Origin: Enoplosus armatus
Taxonomy: Eukaryota; Chordata; Actinopteri; Centrarchiformes; Enoplosidae
Assembly (NCBI RefSeq): GCF_043641665.1
Contig: NC_092180.1
Span: forward strand, 4,923,391-4,987,390
Direction of reading: 5' to 3'
DNA length: 64,000 nucleotides
In this document: piece by piece, positions 60,941 to 64,000 of the stretch
How the letters are laid out: each line of letters opens with the position of its first letter
Numbering within the stretch: position 1 is the first letter of the stretch
Notes under the pieces: generated by a model
Seen by the model: the letters and a program-made list of their open reading frames with translations, nothing else
Told to the model about the DNA's origin: nothing
Databases searched by the model: none
Translations under genes and position numbers: made by a program

Positions 60941-62429
60941 GGTGGTGATAATGCATGTTGTCATTTCATGTCTCTGAGGAATACCAAATCTCTTTATGCT
61001 TCGTGCTGGACTTGAGCTGCTCCACATTAACCCTTCATAACTACGGCCATGTGCACACTAATTCAGACACATTTGGAAATCCATCTTTTCTGTCCACAAC
61101 AGATGAGCCTGTTCAACCAGGAACTAAACTCTGGTCCCTTTAGCGTGTTCATGTTTGTGTTTACACCACATCTGAGGATCTGAGAAGCTGCAAAGGTCAG
61201 GTAAATGTAAACTGAAACAACAGCTTTGTTTGAGAAGCGAGGTTTGAGACAGTAACACAGGAGTAAATTGTAATTTACTGGTTTTGATACTATAATATTC
61301 GAATAGATGTTGCACATGGAATTTAATGACATGGAGCTGGAAATTGAAAATGCCTGAAAGGTGAGATGCTTGTCTGCATACGTGGTGCTGATCGGCTGAG
61401 TGTTTTCAGGTAATGTTTCTGCATAAGTTCGTAACACAAATTAAACAATTAGCAAATAAAGCTGCGTTTCATTTGAGTCAATCTTTCTTGCTATCTGTTT
61501 GGGAAGTCTACTGGCAACCTGTTCTTGCTTACTTTGTGAATGAATCCTGTAGCTGTTGCATCATTGAGGTTTGTGTTCGACCAACCAGTGCAGTTCAGCA
61601 CTGCTAACTCTGCCCTACTAGTTGCTTGGCTGTAGGAAAGTACTACCCCCGGAGCAGGGCTACAAACTTAATTTAGAACCTGGTTGCAATTTTAAGCTCC
61701 TTATGTCCTCCTGCAGCTAAATCTTACAGGGGTATTAGTAAACGATGTTTAATTCTGCAAACTACTCACTTGACGGGGTCTTTGGGAAGTACTTGGAAAC
61801 ATTTTTGCGGTTGAAAAAGACAAGTTTGTGTTTTCCACCGCTGAAAACAATCTGAAAATGCTAATGTGATTTGACCTGCAACACAATTTCAAATGTCTGC
61901 ATCAGTTTGGACACGCCCTCTGACCTTCCCTATAAACCCCTGAACCCCCCCTCCCCGCTGAGGCAGACGCCTGTCTGGGGTGAGTGATGCTCCTTCCATG
62001 TGACCGTCCATTATTGATGAGACAAGATGCATCCCAGCTCCCCTGAGAGGATGAGCTCACTGATGAGGTCACCTCTCTGTGAGTGAATACAGTGAGGGCT
62101 CTGCATGAAGAGCTCACAGTTCACAACCCCACCCACCCCGTTCTGCAGCTGCACCGCCTCCTCCTACATTTTTTAACAGGCCAGGGTGTCCATCAAACGC
62201 TGTGCACTTTTAAATAGAAAAGGAACGATTGCGCTGAGTCTCTAAGGTCCGTGATGACAGCTGATATGTGATAGAGAAGCAGAAAGAAATTCAGTCTGTC
62301 TGACATTCGCTATTCCTCACCTCTGTTCTCCATTTCTAAACAATCTGTGACTATGTTTCACATGTTGAATTTGCAAGACAAACTCAGAAAAACCAAGAAA
62401 AGAAAAAGAAACTCACAGAATGTGTTAGC

Positions 62430-62720
62430 AACAGCTGTCTATTGACACATCCAGCAGACACAGAGCAAGATTGACATCCCATTGATGCTGTGTTTGTGTC
62501 TACCTTAAATCCAATGCTCACTCTCCTTTGGAGCTTTGGTTTAGTCTCCACCAACTCTTAAGTGAATAGCGGGTTATCAGTTTTATGTTGCAGACGAGAG
62601 CTGTGAGACTGGACCAGCTATGTGCAGCTAGAGAAGCAAAACTATGAGTTAAAAGAGGCTAAAGGCTGCGTACAGCTGCACAGTGGGTGTAGAGCTGCAA
62701 GCGATATTTTTGTGAGACGG
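62430..62720. repeat. dispersed repeat family R1-related, copy E
   Basis: The reverse complement contains agcctttagcctcttttaac and gagttggtggagactaaacc, as in copies C and D; the plus strand at 62430-62520 aligns with 18790-18900. The copy is diverged and possibly rearranged. Confidence 0.4.
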
Positions 62721-64000
62721 GAATTATTTCATTAAATGTGTGTCTAAAATATTGCTTAGCTTTGTGGACGTTTAAAAACCTGAATGAAAACAGCAGCAAT
62801 TAAAAACACTGTGATGTAATTTGTTGTGGCATTTGACTCTTTTACTATAAGCGCCTCCATCTGGTTTGGATTAAACGCTAATGAAACAGTCCTCTAGTCA
62901 AGTAATTTCTTCTGTAAAAACAACACCACAGCCAACTATCTCACACACTACTCAGAGATATTAGATTAACAGGCAGCATTTAACACTGTTAAAGAACCAC
63001 CACTGAGGCAGCAGTGGATTACCCAAAAATAAAACAAACAAAAAGACACAGAAAGCGTGTTTAGAAGTGTTTTTAACGGCCGTCACTAACCCGCCTCATG
63101 GAACAGATACACTCCCATGTTATTAAATGCATCAGTCCACACTGACTCAGAGAAACGTGTCACCCCGGGACCTCCCACATTTTTTATGTGTAGAGTTTGT
63201 GTCAGTTTAGCATCTGTCTGAGGCTAATCTGTTGCTGATACAACATTATAATGTAGATAACTGTTAATATACTGTTGGCCTCACTCTTGATGTTTTTTGG
63301 ACTCATGTTTCAGTTTACTAGATGAATTACTGGGTTGTGCTACCTTCACTGGATTATCTGCACAGTACCCTCAGTTATTACCTGGCTTCTAAACTGATTT
63401 GAGGGGCAATGCAACTAATTTAACACTTACCTACTTTTATGAATCCTGTTTCTTTGTTACTGTACAAATGTCTTTTTATGTCTTTGATCCAACTCTTGTT
63501 TACGGTACTATGTCCCTTTTATCCAACACCGTCTTCACAGTCACTTCCAGTCAAATACTTCAAATTCCAACTGCTGTCTTCAACCTTTATTGGAAGCGTG
63601 TTTAGCTCGCTGCATATCCGTGCACCCGCACGCATAGTCAGGGCAGAAGAGATATTGTCTGTGTCTGATGGGCAAGTAAACTAACAGAGGGAGGCACTCC
63701 ACAATCAACAAACAGGGAAAATGACATGAGACTGAGAGATGGAGGGAAAACACATTATTGAGACCAACCAGCAGAGCCTGCTCTTTCCCTACAAAACGAT
63801 ACTATAAAACATCCTCAGCTGAAACGTTTCCAACACTCTCTACATACACAGTTAGTTTCATGTCCTGAGAGTGACGACACTCAGTGACACGTGTGGTTTG
63901 TTGTTGTTGCCATCGTCTCATGTTTGCCAGTCAAGGAGCCATTTTGGATTCTGATCTTTGTGAGGCCCCTGCAAGGGGATGAGTCATCAATGTCCACACA

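Larger units (their letters stand above)
54342..64000 (-). other. probable mapk8ip1 5' intron, open at window end
   Basis: No exon with the DISLEEFEDEDLSEITDE-type JIP1 N-terminal sequence was found on the minus strand here. It contains CA at 55186-55230, TG at 58872-58895, CT at about 59013-59090, CT/CA at 60861-60937, CATC units at 57374-57562 and C20 at 57611-57630, R1 repeat copies, and the nested MITE at 60039-60519. Confidence 0.6.

Overview
The window looks like nuclear DNA from a ray-finned fish, most likely a percomorph teleost. The evidence is small spliced exons with vertebrate splice signals, long introns, very dense CA/TG microsatellites, and several dispersed repeat families that I recognise from teleost genomes (LINE fragments, hAT-like and Tc1/mariner-like MITEs, retroelement 3' tails). 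No bacterial-type genes, rRNA, CRISPR array or confident tRNA were seen. The main gene is mapk8ip1 (JNK-interacting protein 1, JIP1/IB1) on the minus strand. Ten coding exons run from 54341 down to the stop codon at 35401. Their phases join without error into 2196 nt, giving 731 residues plus stop. They encode the JNK-docking peptide, a long acidic/proline-rich middle, an SH3 domain, a PTB/PID domain and the kinesin-light-chain-binding C-terminus. The N-terminal exon or exons must lie beyond 64000, so 54342-64000 is read as first-intron sequence.  A second, much smaller gene is proposed on the plus strand at 29853-30987. It has three short coding exons and encodes about 81-86 residues with an N-terminal hydrophobic segment and a proline-rich, acidic C-terminus. 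It converges on mapk8ip1. In mammals the small gene C11orf94/FREY1 (a sperm-oocyte fusion regulator) sits in this position and orientation next to MAPK8IP1, so this is a candidate fish orthologue. That assignment rests on position and architecture, not on an alignment.  Region by region: 1-29850 has no gene I can support. It holds microsatellites, repeat fragments, a LINE endonuclease fragment near 22.9 kb, an inverted-repeat element at 17.7-18.0 kb and stretches that could be conserved regulatory DNA. 29853-31055 is the small secreted or membrane-anchored gene. 31056-35400 is the convergent intergenic space and includes the mapk8ip1 3' UTR. 35401-54341 is mapk8ip1, with a hAT-like MITE in its last intron, a fold-back element and a retroelement tail in other introns, a LINE fragment in its 5.8-kb intron and long CA/TG arrays around the JNK-docking exon. 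54342-64000 is first intron with a Tc1/mariner-like MITE (28-bp perfect terminal repeats) nested inside an older retroelement tail, plus RFX X-box-like sites.  The two genes are not known to act together. JIP1 is a cytoplasmic scaffold for JNK signalling and kinesin cargo transport in neurons and endocrine cells. The small protein, if it is Frey1, would act in the ER of male germ cells. Their pairing looks like conserved gene order rather than a functional unit.
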